Origin: an uncultured Pseudomonas sp.
Lineage (GTDB): Bacteria > Pseudomonadota > Gammaproteobacteria > Pseudomonadales > Pseudomonadaceae
Direction of reading: 5' to 3'
Assembly: GCF_946886105.1 (NCBI RefSeq)
Contig: NZ_CAMPHV010000004.1
Coordinates: forward strand, 115,094-179,093
Length of the DNA stretch: 64,000 bases
The notes below the pieces were generated by a model. The model was not told the origin of the DNA, searched no databases, and saw nothing but the letters and a program-made list of their open reading frames with translations. Shown piece after piece: positions 10,678 to 19,663 of this stretch. Position numbers and translations under genes: made by a program. The number at the start of each line of letters is the position of its first letter. Position 1 is the first letter of the stretch.

Positions 10678-11316
10678 ATGCATAAAGAACCCCGCAAGGT
10701 CCGTGAGTTTCGCCGCCGCGAACAGGAAATTCTCGACACAGCGCTAAAGCTCTTCCTCGAACAGGGTGAAGACAGCGTGACGGTAGAGATGATCGCTGAC
10801 GCCGTCGGAATTGGTAAGGGCACCATCTACAAGCACTTCAAGTCGAAGGCGGAAATCTATCTGCGCCTGATGCTCGACTATGAGCGCGATTTGAACGAAT
10901 TGCTGCATTCGTCCGATATCGATCGCGACAAGGAAGCGCTTTCGCGTGCGTATTTCGAATTCCGCATGCGCGACCCGCAGCGCTACCGTTTGTTCGATCG
11001 CCTGGAAGAAAAGGTGGTCAAGGGCAATCAGGTACCGGAGATGGTCGAGCAGTTGCACAGCATTCGCGCGTCCAATTTCGAGCGGTTGACCCAGTTGATC
11101 AAAGGGCGCATCGCCGAAGGCAAACTGGAAGATGTGCCGCCCTATTTCCATTACTGCGCAGCTTGGGCGCTGGTGCATGGCGCGGTCGCGCTGTACCACT
11201 CGCCGTTCTGGAGCAATGTATTGGAAGATCAGGAAGGTTTTTTCCAGTTCCTCATGGATATCGGCGTGCGCATGGGCAACAAGCGCAAGCGCGACGGTGA
11301 GCCGCCGGCTAGCTAA
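10678..11316 (+). CDS. TetR/AcrR family transcriptional regulator
   Basis: It is 212 residues. The N-terminal DNA-binding domain (about 15-62) carries the recognition helix GIGKGTIYKHFKSKAEIY, and an all-helical ligand-binding domain follows. The ligand is unknown. P. aeruginosa has a TetR gene (PA2957, from memory) at the corresponding site. It is divergent from the class V aminotransferase, and its basic tail (GNKRKRDG) is unremarkable. Confidence 0.9.
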   Translation: MHKEPRKVREFRRREQEILDTALKLFLEQGEDSVTVEMIADAVGIGKGTIYKHFKSKAEIYLRLMLDYERDLNELLHSSDIDRDKEALSRAYFEFRMRDPQRYRLFDRLEEKVVKGNQVPEMVEQLHSIRASNFERLTQLIKGRIAEGKLEDVPPYFHYCAAWALVHGAVALYHSPFWSNVLEDQEGFFQFLMDIGVRMGNKRKRDGEPPAS

Positions 11317-11398
11317 CAGCCCATTCAGCTGATCTATAGCTCATGTGAGCGCTGGCTTGTAGCGATATACTCGGCGCATAACCTCGCCGGAGTCTTCC

Positions 11399-12367
11399 AT
11401 GATCGTCGACCGCCAGGGTAGACGCTTTCGCAACTTGCGCGTCAGCCTGACCGCTGCCTGCAACTACGCCTGTACTTATTGCGTGCCGGACGGCAAACGC
11501 CTGGTCGCAGCGCAGGACGAGCTATCCGCCGAGGCGATGGTGCGCGGCGTCGCCTACCTGATCGAGGCCGCCGGCATCGAGCGTTTGCGCATTACCGGCG
11601 GCGAACCACTGGTCAGCCCGAAGCTGGAGCTGTTCTTGCGCGGGGTCAGCCAGCTCGGTTTGAGCGATATCAGCTTGACCAGTAACGGCCAACTGCTCAC
11701 CCGCAAGTTGCCGCTGTTGTTGGAGTGCGGCATCCGTCGCTTGAATATTTCCCTGGATACCCTCGACCCTGCGGCCTTTCGCTCGATCGCCCGTGGTGGC
11801 GATCTGGCGAGCGTTTTGGCCGGCCTGCAGGAAGCGCGAGCGGCTGGTATGCAGATCAAGGTCAATATGGTGCCGCTGCGCGGGCAGAACCTCGATCAGG
11901 TCTTGCCGCTGCTGGATTATTGCCTGACCAATGGCTTCGAGTTGCGCTTTATCGAACTGATGCGCATGGGGCACCTAGCGCGCGCCGGCAACGGTTTTAC
12001 CCAGCAGTTCGTTGGTATGCCCGAGCTCTTGGAGCTGATCGGCGAACGTTATGCCTATACCCAGGCCGATGCGCCGCTGGACGCCACGGCACTGCGCTAC
12101 CAGATCCCGGGGCAGGGCTTTTTCGGCGTGATCGCCAACGAGAGCGTGCCTTTCTGCCGAACCTGCTCGCGCTTACGCCTGTCGTCGACCGGCTGGCTGC
12201 ACGGCTGCCTGTCGTCGAGTAACCGCCACTACGTCGGCGATCTGCTCGACAAACCGCGTCATCAAGCTCTGCCGGCGCTGCAGGGGCTGTTGGTCAAGGC
12301 GCTTGGCGACAAGCAGGAGCTCGCCTTCTCCGGCGGCGTGACCGTGATGAAGATTATTGGTGGCTGA
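11399..12367 (+). CDS. moaA: MoaA-type radical SAM enzyme (GTP 3',8-cyclase family)
   Basis: MoaA performs the first step of molybdenum-cofactor synthesis, rearranging GTP with two Fe-S clusters. Here 322 residues carry the radical-SAM site CNYACTYC (Cx3Cx2C), the TGGEPL motif, FIELMRMG, a second cluster set C-x2-C-x13-C (CRTC...LHGC) and the C-terminal Gly-Gly needed by MoaA. No moaC or moaE is nearby, and many pseudomonads have another moaA, so this may be a second copy or a diverged paralogue. The next radical-SAM gene begins within 25 bases. Confidence 0.75.
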   Translation: MIVDRQGRRFRNLRVSLTAACNYACTYCVPDGKRLVAAQDELSAEAMVRGVAYLIEAAGIERLRITGGEPLVSPKLELFLRGVSQLGLSDISLTSNGQLLTRKLPLLLECGIRRLNISLDTLDPAAFRSIARGGDLASVLAGLQEARAAGMQIKVNMVPLRGQNLDQVLPLLDYCLTNGFELRFIELMRMGHLARAGNGFTQQFVGMPELLELIGERYAYTQADAPLDATALRYQIPGQGFFGVIANESVPFCRTCSRLRLSSTGWLHGCLSSSNRHYVGDLLDKPRHQALPALQGLLVKALGDKQELAFSGGVTVMKIIGG

Positions 12368-12389
12368 CAGCTATCTGGAACGCAAGCTT

Positions 12390-13280
12390 ATGCATGACTT
12401 TCCCATCGCCTATATCGAACCGGTTTTTCGCCCGCCCAGCGAGGCCCACTCGCTGATTCTGCCGGTCACCAACGGCTGTTCCTGGAACCATTGCACGTTC
12501 TGTGAGATGTATACCCAGGAACAGAAGAAATTCCGTGCACGTGACGAGGTGCAGGTGTTGGAGGAAATTCGCCGCGCCGGCGAGCGGATGATCGTGCAGC
12601 GGGTGTTTCTCGCCGATGGCGATGCCCTTGTATTGCCGACCCGGCGCTTGCTGGCCATTCTCGGCGCAATCCGCGAGTTCATGCCAGAGGTCGAGCGGGT
12701 TTCCAGTTATTGTCTGCCACGTAACCTGCGCAAGAAGTCCATCGACGAACTGAAGGAGTTGGCCGACGCCGGGCTGCGTATGGCCTATGTCGGTTGTGAG
12801 TCGGGCGATGACGAGGTGCTGGCGCGGGTCAACAAAGGCGAGACCTTCGAGTCCAGTTTGAGCGCCCTGGACAAACTCGGCCAAGCCGGTATCAGCCGTT
12901 CGGTGATGATCCTCAATGGTTTGGGCGGCGCGGCGTTGAGCGCTCAGCATGCGGATAACTCGGCGCGTTTGATGAACGAAGCGCAACCGGAGTTTCTCTC
13001 CACTCTAGTGGTCAGTTTTCCCCAGGGCGAGGCGCGTTTTCGTCAGGGCTTCAGTGACTATCAAGCATTGACTCAGCAGCAGCTGTTCGTCGAGGTCGAG
13101 CGCCTGTTGCAGGGGCTTGAGCTGCGCGACACGGTATTTCGCAGCGACCACGCCTCCAACTACCTGGTGCTCAAAGGCAATCTCGGCGCGGACAAGGCGC
13201 GCCTGTTGGCCCAGGTGCGCGAAGCCATCGAGCGGCCGCAGGGCGCTGGCTTGCGTCAGGAGTGGCAGCGCGGGTTGTAA
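12390..13280 (+). CDS. Radical SAM protein of unknown substrate
   Basis: About 296 residues from ATG 12390; a TTG at 12357, overlapping the previous stop, is an alternative start. The cluster site is GCSWNHCTFCEMY, a Cx4Cx2C spacing rather than the usual Cx3Cx2C. YVGCESGDDEVL is the SAM-contact region typical of B12-independent elongator-type radical SAM proteins. It follows the MoaA-like gene closely, so the two are probably co-transcribed. The function is not known. Confidence 0.85.
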   Translation: MHDFPIAYIEPVFRPPSEAHSLILPVTNGCSWNHCTFCEMYTQEQKKFRARDEVQVLEEIRRAGERMIVQRVFLADGDALVLPTRRLLAILGAIREFMPEVERVSSYCLPRNLRKKSIDELKELADAGLRMAYVGCESGDDEVLARVNKGETFESSLSALDKLGQAGISRSVMILNGLGGAALSAQHADNSARLMNEAQPEFLSTLVVSFPQGEARFRQGFSDYQALTQQQLFVEVERLLQGLELRDTVFRSDHASNYLVLKGNLGADKARLLAQVREAIERPQGAGLRQEWQRGL

Positions 13281-13345
13281 TGGCGTGAAATCTGCATCAA
13301 TGCCCTGTCCGCCGGTTTTTCGTCGCCGGCAGCGGGAGATGAGTG

Positions 13346-13948
13346 ATGCGTAATCTGTTGTCTGTATTAGCGATCATGGCCTTGAGCGGCTGCATGAAAG
13401 TCAGCGACCTGGCCGACGGTGCAACTTATCAGCTGCGCGATGTCGGCATTCTCGATCATAGCCAGACATCGCGCGCCAATACCTGGCGGTTGCAGGCGGA
13501 TTCTTTCATCTATATCGCGCAAGGGCATTTCGTGCCGCCGGGCGATGCCTACCCGCGGCCCAATGTGGTGGCGGAGGAGGCGTTCAAGGGTTTTGTCGAA
13601 TACTTCCCCATGGTACGGCGGGCGCGGGCGCCGTTGGGGCTGGAAGAGGCAATGGGCGAGGCGCGGGCGGTGGGTGCGCATTATCTGCTGTATAGCCGTT
13701 TCGCCGCGGCCGATAACCGCATCGGCACGGTCGAAGAGTGGGAGGACCAGGAAGCCGTGGATCGGCTCGGAACCGACCGCAGTGTGATTCAACTAATGTT
13801 GATCGAGACCAACACCCGTTATCTGGTCGATACCGCGCGTATCCGCAGTCGCGGCGGTTTTCTGACATTCTATGATGCGAAACCCGAGGATTTACTCGGC
13901 CCGCCGTTGCAGGATTACGCTCGCAAGCTGCTGGGGTTGGGCCGCTGA
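13346..13948 (+). CDS. DUF4823-type lipoprotein
   Basis: It is 200 residues with a short lipoprotein signal ending LSGC (lipobox; Cys about 16), so it is predicted to be membrane-anchored and periplasm-facing. The body contains GAHYLLYSRF and VIQLMLIETNTRYLVDTARI, as in DUF4823 proteins; the role is unknown. A GTG three bases earlier is also possible, but AGCGGGAG spacing favours ATG 13346. The DUF1285 gene follows after 9 bases. Confidence 0.8.
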   Translation: MRNLLSVLAIMALSGCMKVSDLADGATYQLRDVGILDHSQTSRANTWRLQADSFIYIAQGHFVPPGDAYPRPNVVAEEAFKGFVEYFPMVRRARAPLGLEEAMGEARAVGAHYLLYSRFAAADNRIGTVEEWEDQEAVDRLGTDRSVIQLMLIETNTRYLVDTARIRSRGGFLTFYDAKPEDLLGPPLQDYARKLLGLGR

Positions 13949-13957
13949 GGATATGTT

Positions 13958-14527
13958 ATGAGTGATTCTGGCAAGGCCAACGACCTATTGGCGCAGATTC
14001 CCAAAAGCGATAAACCGGGCCTGCCGCCCGTGCATTTATGGCACCCGGAGTTTTGCGGGCATATCGATATGCGCATTGCCCGCGACGGCACCTGGTTCTA
14101 TATGGGTACGCCTATCGGCCGCAAACCGATGGTCAAATTGTTTTCCACGATCCTCCGCCGCGACGGCGACGACTACGTGCTGGTGACGCCGGTGGAAATG
14201 GTCGGTATCAAGGTCGACGACGCGCCTTTCGTGGCCGTCGGCGTACAAGTGGAAGGCGAGGGCGAGGCGCAAATCCTGCGTTTCACCACCAATGTCGAGG
14301 ATGAGGTTGTGGCCGGCACCGAGCACCCGTTACGGGTGATGCTCGACGAGCAAACCCAGGAACCCGCACCCTATGTGCATGTGCGCAGTAACCTGGAGGC
14401 GCTGATCCACCGCAATGTGTTCTATCAGTTGGTGGAGCAGGCCGTGCCGCGTGAGATCGATGGCCGGGCCTGGCTGGGGGTCTGGAGTGCTGGGGAGTTT
14501 TTCCCGATTGGGCCGCTGCCGGAATAG
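13958..14527 (+). CDS. DUF1285 family protein
   Basis: It is 189 residues, cytoplasmic, with no signal or membrane segment. The characteristic DUF1285 blocks are visible: the region from GHIDMRIARDGTWFYMGTPI, then LFSTILRRDGDDYVLVTPVE, and near the end VHVRSNLEALIHRNVFYQLV. The function is unknown. It forms a probable operon with the upstream lipoprotein and converges on ETF-QO. Confidence 0.85.
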   Translation: MSDSGKANDLLAQIPKSDKPGLPPVHLWHPEFCGHIDMRIARDGTWFYMGTPIGRKPMVKLFSTILRRDGDDYVLVTPVEMVGIKVDDAPFVAVGVQVEGEGEAQILRFTTNVEDEVVAGTEHPLRVMLDEQTQEPAPYVHVRSNLEALIHRNVFYQLVEQAVPREIDGRAWLGVWSAGEFFPIGPLPE

Positions 14528-14533
14528 CGGTAT

Positions 14534-14602
14534 GTAACCTGGATGAAATCCAGGGACCCGTTGACAGGGTTCAAGATCGGTCCCGGATCGCATCCGAGCT
14601 AC
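14534..14602. repeat. Degenerate REP pair after the DUF1285 gene
   Basis: GTAACCTGGATGAAATCCAGG (14534-14554) is a diverged copy of the GTAGCCCGGAT...ATCCGGGCTAC repeat seen elsewhere in the window. A second, inverted member ends GCATCCGAGCTAC (14590-14602). Arm substitutions are partly compensated. Confidence 0.65.
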
Positions 14603-14646
14603 AAAAAGGCTTGGCCGGCGCGACAGTCAACTGAGCGTTGTCCAAG

Positions 14647-14680
14647 CAAAACAAAGGCTCCCGAGGGAGCCTTTGTTTTG
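14647..14680. terminator. Bidirectional terminator between the DUF1285 gene and ETF-QO
   Basis: A perfect 16-bp stem, CAAAACAAAGGCTCCC (14647-14662) with its complement at 14665-14680, has a two-base apex. A-rich and T-rich ends on both arms let it work for either strand, as expected between convergent genes. Confidence 0.85.
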
Positions 14681-14684
14681 CGTC

Positions 14685-14902
14685 TTAGAGCCTGTTTACG
14701 ATCTTGCGAGCTAGAGCCATGCAAGGCAAAAACAGGCGAGGAAGCGGACTGGGCTCGCACGCGAGTGTACTGTTGTACATGAGCATTACTCGCTCCGCTC
14801 GCCCTCCGGGCCGACCTGAAGGTCGTTCGGTGGCAAGCCACCGTCCGAACCTGCTTTTAACGCAGCAGGGCCGACGCGCAGCAGATCGTAGGCAGGTTCT
14901 TA
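14685..14902. mobile_element. MITE-like element with terminal inverted repeats
   Basis: Terminal repeats GAGCCTGTTTACGATCT (14688-14704) and the inverse of GAACCTGCCTACGATCT (14883-14899) match at 14 of 17 positions. They are flanked by direct TTA at 14685-14687 and 14900-14902, a possible target duplication. The interior (about 180 bases) has hairpins and no open reading frame. The right TTA is also the stop codon of the ETF-QO gene on the minus strand. No transposase is present in the window. Confidence 0.65.
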
Positions 14903-16564
14903 CATATTGGGGTAGTTAGGTCCGCCAGCGCCTTCAGGGGCCACCCAGTTGATGTTCTGGGCCGGATCCTTGATATCGCAGGTCTTGCAGTGCACGCAGT
15001 TCTGCGCGTTGATCTGGAACTTCTTCTCGCCGTCTTCCTGGGTTACCACCTCGTAGACGCCGGCCGGGCAATAACGCTGCGCTGGCTCGTCGTACAGCGG
15101 CAGGTTCTTGGTCAGTGGGATGCTCGGGTCGGCGAGCTTCAGGTGGCAGGGTTGTTCCTCTTCATGGTTGGTGTTGGAGAGGAATACCGAGCTGAGCTTG
15201 TCGAAGCTGAGTTTGCCGTCCGGTTTCGGATAGTCGATCTTCTGCGCCTCGGCAGCCGTCTTCAGGCAGGCATAGTCAGGCTTGGTGTCGTGCAGGGTGA
15301 CGGGGATCTTGCCACCGAAGATGTTCTGGTCGAGCCAGTTGAAACCACCGCCGATCAGCGGGCCGAACTTGTGCAGCGCCGGGCCGAAGTTACGGCTGCG
15401 GAACAGCTCGTCGTACAGCCAGCTGGCCTTGAATGCGTCGACATAAGCAGTCAACTGATCGCCGCCTTCACGGCCGGCGAACAGTGCGTCGGCCACTGCA
15501 TCGGCGGCCAACATGCCGGATTTCATCGCGGTGTGGCTGCCCTTGATCTTGGCGAAGTTCAGGGTGCCGAGGTCGCAACCGATCAGTGCGCCGCCGTCGA
15601 ATACCATCTTCGGCAGCGAGTTGAGGCCACCTTTGCAGATGGCGCGGGCGCCGTAAGCCACACGCTTGCCGCCTTCCAGGTACTGGGCGACCACTGGATG
15701 GTGTTTGTAGCGCTGGAACTCGTCGAACGGCGACAGGTGCGGGTTGCTGTACGCCAGATCGACGATCAGGCCGACCACCACCTGGTTGTTTTCCAGGTGA
15801 TAGAGGAAGGAGCCGCCGGTATTTTCATTGCCGACGATATCCAGCGGCCAGCCGGCGGTATGCACCACCAGGCCTTGCTCGTGCTTGGCCGGATCGATAT
15901 CCCAGATTTCCTTGATACCAATGCCGTAATGCTGGGCATCGGCTTCGGAGTCGAGATTGAATTTCTTGATCAGCTGCTTGCCGATATGGCCGCGGCAGCC
16001 TTCGGCGAACAGGGTGTACTTGGCGCGCAGTTCCATGCCCGGGGTGTAGTAACCCTCTTTCGGGTGACCTTCGCGATCAACCCCCAGATCGCCGGTGAGA
16101 ATGCCGTAGACCGCGCCTTTCTCGTCGATCAGGGCTTCCTGGGCGGCGAAGCCCGGGTAGATTTCCACACCCAGGTTCTCGGCCTGCTGGGCCAGCCAGC
16201 GGCACAGATTGCCCAGGGAGATGATGTAGTTGCCCTCGTTGTGCATGGTCTTAGGCACAAACAGATCAGGGATGCGCGTAGATTTTTCTGCGCTGGTCAG
16301 CATGTAGATGTCGTCGCGCTTGACCGGGGTATTCAGCGGGGCGCCGAGCTCTTTCCAGTCGGGGAAGAGTTCATTCAGCGCGCGGGGCTCGAACACTGCA
16401 CCGGAAAGAATATGAGCGCCGACTTCCGAGCCTTTTTCGACCACGCAGACGCTGATTTCTTTACCGGCTTCGGCGGCTTTCTGCTTCAGGCGGCAGGCGG
16501 CGGACAAACCAGCAGGGCCGGCGCCGACGATGACGACGTCGAATTCCATAAATTCGCGTTCCAC
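14900..16564 (-). CDS. Electron-transfer flavoprotein:ubiquinone oxidoreductase
   Basis: Passes electrons from reduced ETF to ubiquinone at the inner membrane, linking acyl-CoA dehydrogenases to respiration. It is 554 residues: N-terminal FAD fold (VVIVGAGPAGLSAA), a ubiquinone/membrane-binding middle and a C-terminal 4Fe-4S site with CPAGVYE and NCVHCKTCDIKDP cysteines. It is divergent from etfBA with shared control. Its stop codon sits at the edge of the MITE-like element, so its last codons (NYPNM) may have been set by the insertion. Confidence 0.97.
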   Translation of the reverse strand: MEREFMEFDVVIVGAGPAGLSAACRLKQKAAEAGKEISVCVVEKGSEVGAHILSGAVFEPRALNELFPDWKELGAPLNTPVKRDDIYMLTSAEKSTRIPDLFVPKTMHNEGNYIISLGNLCRWLAQQAENLGVEIYPGFAAQEALIDEKGAVYGILTGDLGVDREGHPKEGYYTPGMELRAKYTLFAEGCRGHIGKQLIKKFNLDSEADAQHYGIGIKEIWDIDPAKHEQGLVVHTAGWPLDIVGNENTGGSFLYHLENNQVVVGLIVDLAYSNPHLSPFDEFQRYKHHPVVAQYLEGGKRVAYGARAICKGGLNSLPKMVFDGGALIGCDLGTLNFAKIKGSHTAMKSGMLAADAVADALFAGREGGDQLTAYVDAFKASWLYDELFRSRNFGPALHKFGPLIGGGFNWLDQNIFGGKIPVTLHDTKPDYACLKTAAEAQKIDYPKPDGKLSFDKLSSVFLSNTNHEEEQPCHLKLADPSIPLTKNLPLYDEPAQRYCPAGVYEVVTQEDGEKKFQINAQNCVHCKTCDIKDPAQNINWVAPEGAGGPNYPNM

Positions 16565-16635
16565 AGGCTATCTCCTACTCAAGGCACTCTAATTTTATTT
16601 GACGATCAGGCTCGTCCCCTGGGCGATGCTGGCGC

Positions 16636-16664
16636 ATTATATCCAGACCCTGGGGTTGGGCCAA
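16636..16664 (-). promoter_or_regulatory. Probable promoter of ETF-QO
   Basis: Read on the minus strand: TTGGCC (16664-16659), a 17-base spacer, then TATAAT (16641-16636), about 72 bases before the ETF-QO start. The PsrA-type box lies immediately upstream. Confidence 0.65.
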
Positions 16665-16666
16665 TA

Positions 16667-16680
16667 CAAACGTTTGTTTG
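16667..16680. promoter_or_regulatory. PsrA-type operator shared by ETF-QO and etfBA
   Basis: CAAACGTTTGTTTG fits the published PsrA consensus (C/G)AAAC-N2-4-GTTT(G/C) with a 4-base spacer. It sits just upstream of the ETF-QO -35 and overlaps the likely etfB -35 (TTGAAT, 16678-16683; -10 TAGAAT, 16699-16704). PsrA, a long-chain fatty-acid sensor, is known to control etf genes in P. aeruginosa. Confidence 0.7.
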
Positions 16681-16887
16681 AATTTTCTGTAGGGCTGTTA
16701 GAATCGTACTACATCACCGCCAACGATTGGCCGATCCGCTGTATTGACCCGCTGGGGTCGCGCAGTCAAGATACGGGCGGTTTTGTGTCTGCCGTTATTG
16801 GTTGACTCCGGTTCCGGCCGGTCCGCTAGTCCCCGCCATGTTCGCTTCTGGCGACATTCTTATTCACCGGAGAGTAACGAGGAATCC

Positions 16888-17637
16888 ATGAAGGTTCTTG
16901 TAGCTGTCAAACGAGTGGTCGACTACAACGTCAAAGTTCGCGTCAAAGCGGACAATAGCGGCGTTGATCTTGCCAACGTCAAGATGTCGATGAACCCTTT
17001 CTGCGAAATCGCCGTGGAAGAAGCTGTACGCCTGAAGGAAAAGGGCGTGGCGAGCGAAATCGTTGTCGTAACCATTGGTCCGGCTACTGCGCAAGAGCAG
17101 TTGCGTACCGCTCTGGCGCTGGGCGCCGATCGTGCCATCCTGGTCGAGTCCGCCGATGAGCTGAACTCCTTGGCCGTGGCCAAGCTGCTCAAGGCCGTGG
17201 TCGATAAAGAGCAGCCGCAGCTGGTGATCCTTGGCAAGCAGGCCATCGATAGCGACAACAATCAGACCGGTCAGATGCTGGCGGCCCTGAGCGGTTACGC
17301 CCAAGGCACCTTTGCTTCCAAGGTCGAAGTGGCTGGCGACAAGGTCAACGTTACCCGCGAAATCGACGGCGGTCTGCAGACCGTTGCGTTGAACCTGCCG
17401 GCGATCGTCACCACCGACCTGCGCCTCAACGAGCCGCGCTATGCGTCGCTGCCAAACATCATGAAGGCCAAGAAAAAGCCGCTGGAAACCGTTACCCCGG
17501 GCGACCTGGGCGTTTCCACCGCTTCCACCGTGAAAACCCTGAAAGTCGAAGCGCCTGCTAGCCGCAGCGCCGGTATCAAGGTCAAGTCGGTGGCTGAACT
17601 GGTCGAGAAACTGAAGAACGAAGCGAAGGTAATCTAA
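16888..17637 (+). CDS. etfB: Electron-transfer flavoprotein subunit beta
   Basis: The small ETF subunit, which binds AMP and docks to acyl-CoA dehydrogenases. It is 249 residues from ATG 16888 ([19 protein letters not shown]), with [16 protein letters not shown] and the recognition-loop area [19 protein letters not shown]. The frame is open about 140 bases upstream, but GAGAGTAACGAGG and family alignment support this start. etfA begins directly after the stop. Confidence 0.97.
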   Translation: MKVLVAVKRVVDYNVKVRVKADNSGVDLANVKMSMNPFCEIAVEEAVRLKEKGVASEIVVVTIGPATAQEQLRTALALGADRAILVESADELNSLAVAKLLKAVVDKEQPQLVILGKQAIDSDNNQTGQMLAALSGYAQGTFASKVEVAGDKVNVTREIDGGLQTVALNLPAIVTTDLRLNEPRYASLPNIMKAKKKPLETVTPGDLGVSTASTVKTLKVEAPASRSAGIKVKSVAELVEKLKNEAKVI

Positions 17638-18567
17638 ATGGCTATCTTAGTTGTTGCAGAACACACTAACGCTGCGCTGGCTCCGGCCACTCTGAATACC
17701 GTTGCCGCGGCGCAAGCCATCGGCGGTGACGTTCATGTGTTGGTTGCAGGCAGTGGCTGTGGCGCAGCTGCCGAGGCGGCTGCCAAAGTAGCGGGCGTCG
17801 CCAAGGTGCTGGTTGCCGATAATGCCGCGTTCGTTCATCAATTGCCGGAAAACGTCGCGCCGCTGGTTGCCGAGCTGGGTAAAGGCTATAGCCACGTCCT
17901 GGCTGCCGCTACCAGCAACGGTAAGAACATCCTGCCGCGGGTTGCCGCCCAGTTGGATGTCGATCAGATCTCCGAGATCATCGCGGTCGAAAGCGCCGAT
18001 ACCTTCAAGCGTCCGATCTACGCCGGTAACGCCATCGCCACCGTGCAGTCCTCGGCTGCGGTGAAGGTGATCACCGTGCGTGCGACCGGTTTCGATCCGG
18101 TTGCTGCCGAAGGCGGCAGCGCTGCCATTGAAGCAGTGTCCACTGGCGCCGATGCCGGTATCTCGGCATTCGTCGGCGAAGAGCTGGCCACTTCCGATCG
18201 TCCGGAACTGACTGCTGCCAAAATCGTCGTTTCCGGCGGTCGCGGTATGCAGAATGGCGACAACTTCAAGCATCTGTACGCTCTGGCCGACAAGCTGGGC
18301 GCAGCCGTTGGCGCTTCGCGTGCTGCGGTCGACGCCGGTTTTGTGCCCAACGACATGCAGGTCGGTCAGACCGGCAAGATCGTTGCCCCTCAGCTGTACA
18401 TCGCCGTCGGTATTTCCGGCGCGATCCAGCACCTGGCCGGTATGAAAGACTCCAAGGTGATCGTTGCGATCAACAAGGACGAAGAAGCGCCGATCTTCCA
18501 GGTGGCCGACTACGGCCTGGTGGCGGATCTGTTCGAAGCTATCCCCGAGTTGGAAAAACTGGTTTAA
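17638..18567 (+). CDS. etfA: Electron-transfer flavoprotein subunit alpha
   Basis: The FAD-carrying ETF subunit, which takes electrons from acyl-CoA dehydrogenases (such as AtuD in this window) to ETF-QO. It is 309 residues. The C-terminal FAD domain shows [30 protein letters not shown] and [16 protein letters not shown]. There is no gap to etfB, and a strong terminator follows. Confidence 0.97.
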   Translation: MAILVVAEHTNAALAPATLNTVAAAQAIGGDVHVLVAGSGCGAAAEAAAKVAGVAKVLVADNAAFVHQLPENVAPLVAELGKGYSHVLAAATSNGKNILPRVAAQLDVDQISEIIAVESADTFKRPIYAGNAIATVQSSAAVKVITVRATGFDPVAAEGGSAAIEAVSTGADAGISAFVGEELATSDRPELTAAKIVVSGGRGMQNGDNFKHLYALADKLGAAVGASRAAVDAGFVPNDMQVGQTGKIVAPQLYIAVGISGAIQHLAGMKDSKVIVAINKDEEAPIFQVADYGLVADLFEAIPELEKLV

Positions 18568-18580
18568 ACCGTTTTCCTGG

Positions 18581-18618
18581 CCCACAAAAAACCCGCTTTC
18601 GAGCGGGTTTTTTGTGGG
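18581..18618. terminator. Strong bidirectional terminator after etfA
   Basis: A perfect 17-bp stem (18581-18597 with 18602-18618) has a TTCG tetraloop and six-base T/A tracts inside the arms. It lies between etfA and the convergent hydrolase gene and can serve both strands. Confidence 0.92.
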
Positions 18619-18628
18619 CGCTTAGGCG

Positions 18629-19555
18629 TCAATCGGCGTTATCGAGAAAGGCCTGATAGTGCATGGCCGCCTCTGCCGGGCGCTCGATCATCGGCAAATG
18701 GCCGCAATCTTTCATGACCACCACCATTGGTTCCCGCAGCAGCGGGCGCATGACTTCTATGCTGGAAACGTGTAAGGCCCGGTCCTGCTCGCCCCACAGC
18801 AGCAGCGTCGGTGCCTGGATCTTCGCCAGTTCCGGCTCCAGGGGGATATAGCGGTTGACCAAGTGGCCGAATATTTCCTGATTAAGCGCACGGTTGGCGA
18901 CGCCTTCGCTGGCCATATGCTGCTTCACCTTGGCGGGTAGATAGGGCACGTCGACGAAGACGAAATTCAACAAGCGGTCGAAGTCTTCCGGGGCGTTAAC
19001 CACCAGCGGGTTGGCTTCGCCGCGTTCCAATATTTCGATCAGTTGGCTTTTCTGCGGCGCGGTAATACCCGCATTGGCGAACAGCGCGACGGACAGTACC
19101 TGGTCGGGATAGCGCGCGGCATAGAGCGCGCTGATATGCCCGCCCATGGAATTGCCGATCAGATGCAGTCGTTCGATATTCAATGCCTGGGTAAAGGCGG
19201 CGACGCGCTCGACCTGGGTTCCCACGTCGTAGCTGGCAGCCGGTTTGCTGCTATCGCCAAAGCCTGGCAGGTCGATGGCGATGACCCGATAGCGTTCGGT
19301 AAAGTGGCGAGCGAAGCGCAACCAGTTGTCTTTATTGGCGCCGAAGCCATGCAACATCAGAATGGTCGGCGCATCCACAGGTCCGCCTTGGTAATAATGA
19401 ATGCTAAGATCGCCAACGGTGATTTGCTCGTGCGAGAGCCCAGCTAATTGACGCTCGACCAGTTGCATGCTCGCGAGCAGGGCGCCGGGTGAGTAATAAA
19501 GCGTCGTCGCGCCTGCTGCGAGCAGTAACAGCAGACCGAATATCAGTTTTTTCAT
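18629..19555 (-). CDS. plaF: PlaF-like membrane-anchored alpha/beta hydrolase (phospholipase A family)
   Basis: In P. aeruginosa the homologous gene beside etfA (PA2949, PlaF, from memory) is an inner-membrane phospholipase A1 that remodels membrane lipids. Here 308 residues begin with a single hydrophobic anchor (about 4-30). The catalytic triad is Ser136 (GNSMGG), Asp258 (WGEQDRA) and His286 (DCGHLP), plus the HGFG oxyanion motif. It converges on etfA across the shared terminator. Confidence 0.82.
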   Translation of the reverse strand: MKKLIFGLLLLLAAGATTLYYSPGALLASMQLVERQLAGLSHEQITVGDLSIHYYQGGPVDAPTILMLHGFGANKDNWLRFARHFTERYRVIAIDLPGFGDSSKPAASYDVGTQVERVAAFTQALNIERLHLIGNSMGGHISALYAARYPDQVLSVALFANAGITAPQKSQLIEILERGEANPLVVNAPEDFDRLLNFVFVDVPYLPAKVKQHMASEGVANRALNQEIFGHLVNRYIPLEPELAKIQAPTLLLWGEQDRALHVSSIEVMRPLLREPMVVVMKDCGHLPMIERPAEAAMHYQAFLDNAD

Positions 19556-19663
19556 AGCGCGTCCTTATCGCAAATCATAATTAGTGGTGGTTAAGCTAGC
19601 ATGGCTAACAGGCCTTCGGTGTTTCGCAAGTCGCGAATGCCCATCAAAAAAATCGAGCGAGAA

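Noticed and set aside
14687..14900. Remnant of a larger insertion sequence
   Set aside because: The interior has no transposase fragment in any frame; its size and inverted ends suit a MITE better.
14990..16681. 563-codon open frame opposite ETF-QO
   Set aside because: It is antisense to a gene with clear FAD and Fe-S motifs; its translation is rich in His, Val, Gln and Arg without any family motif, as usual for shadows of high-GC genes.
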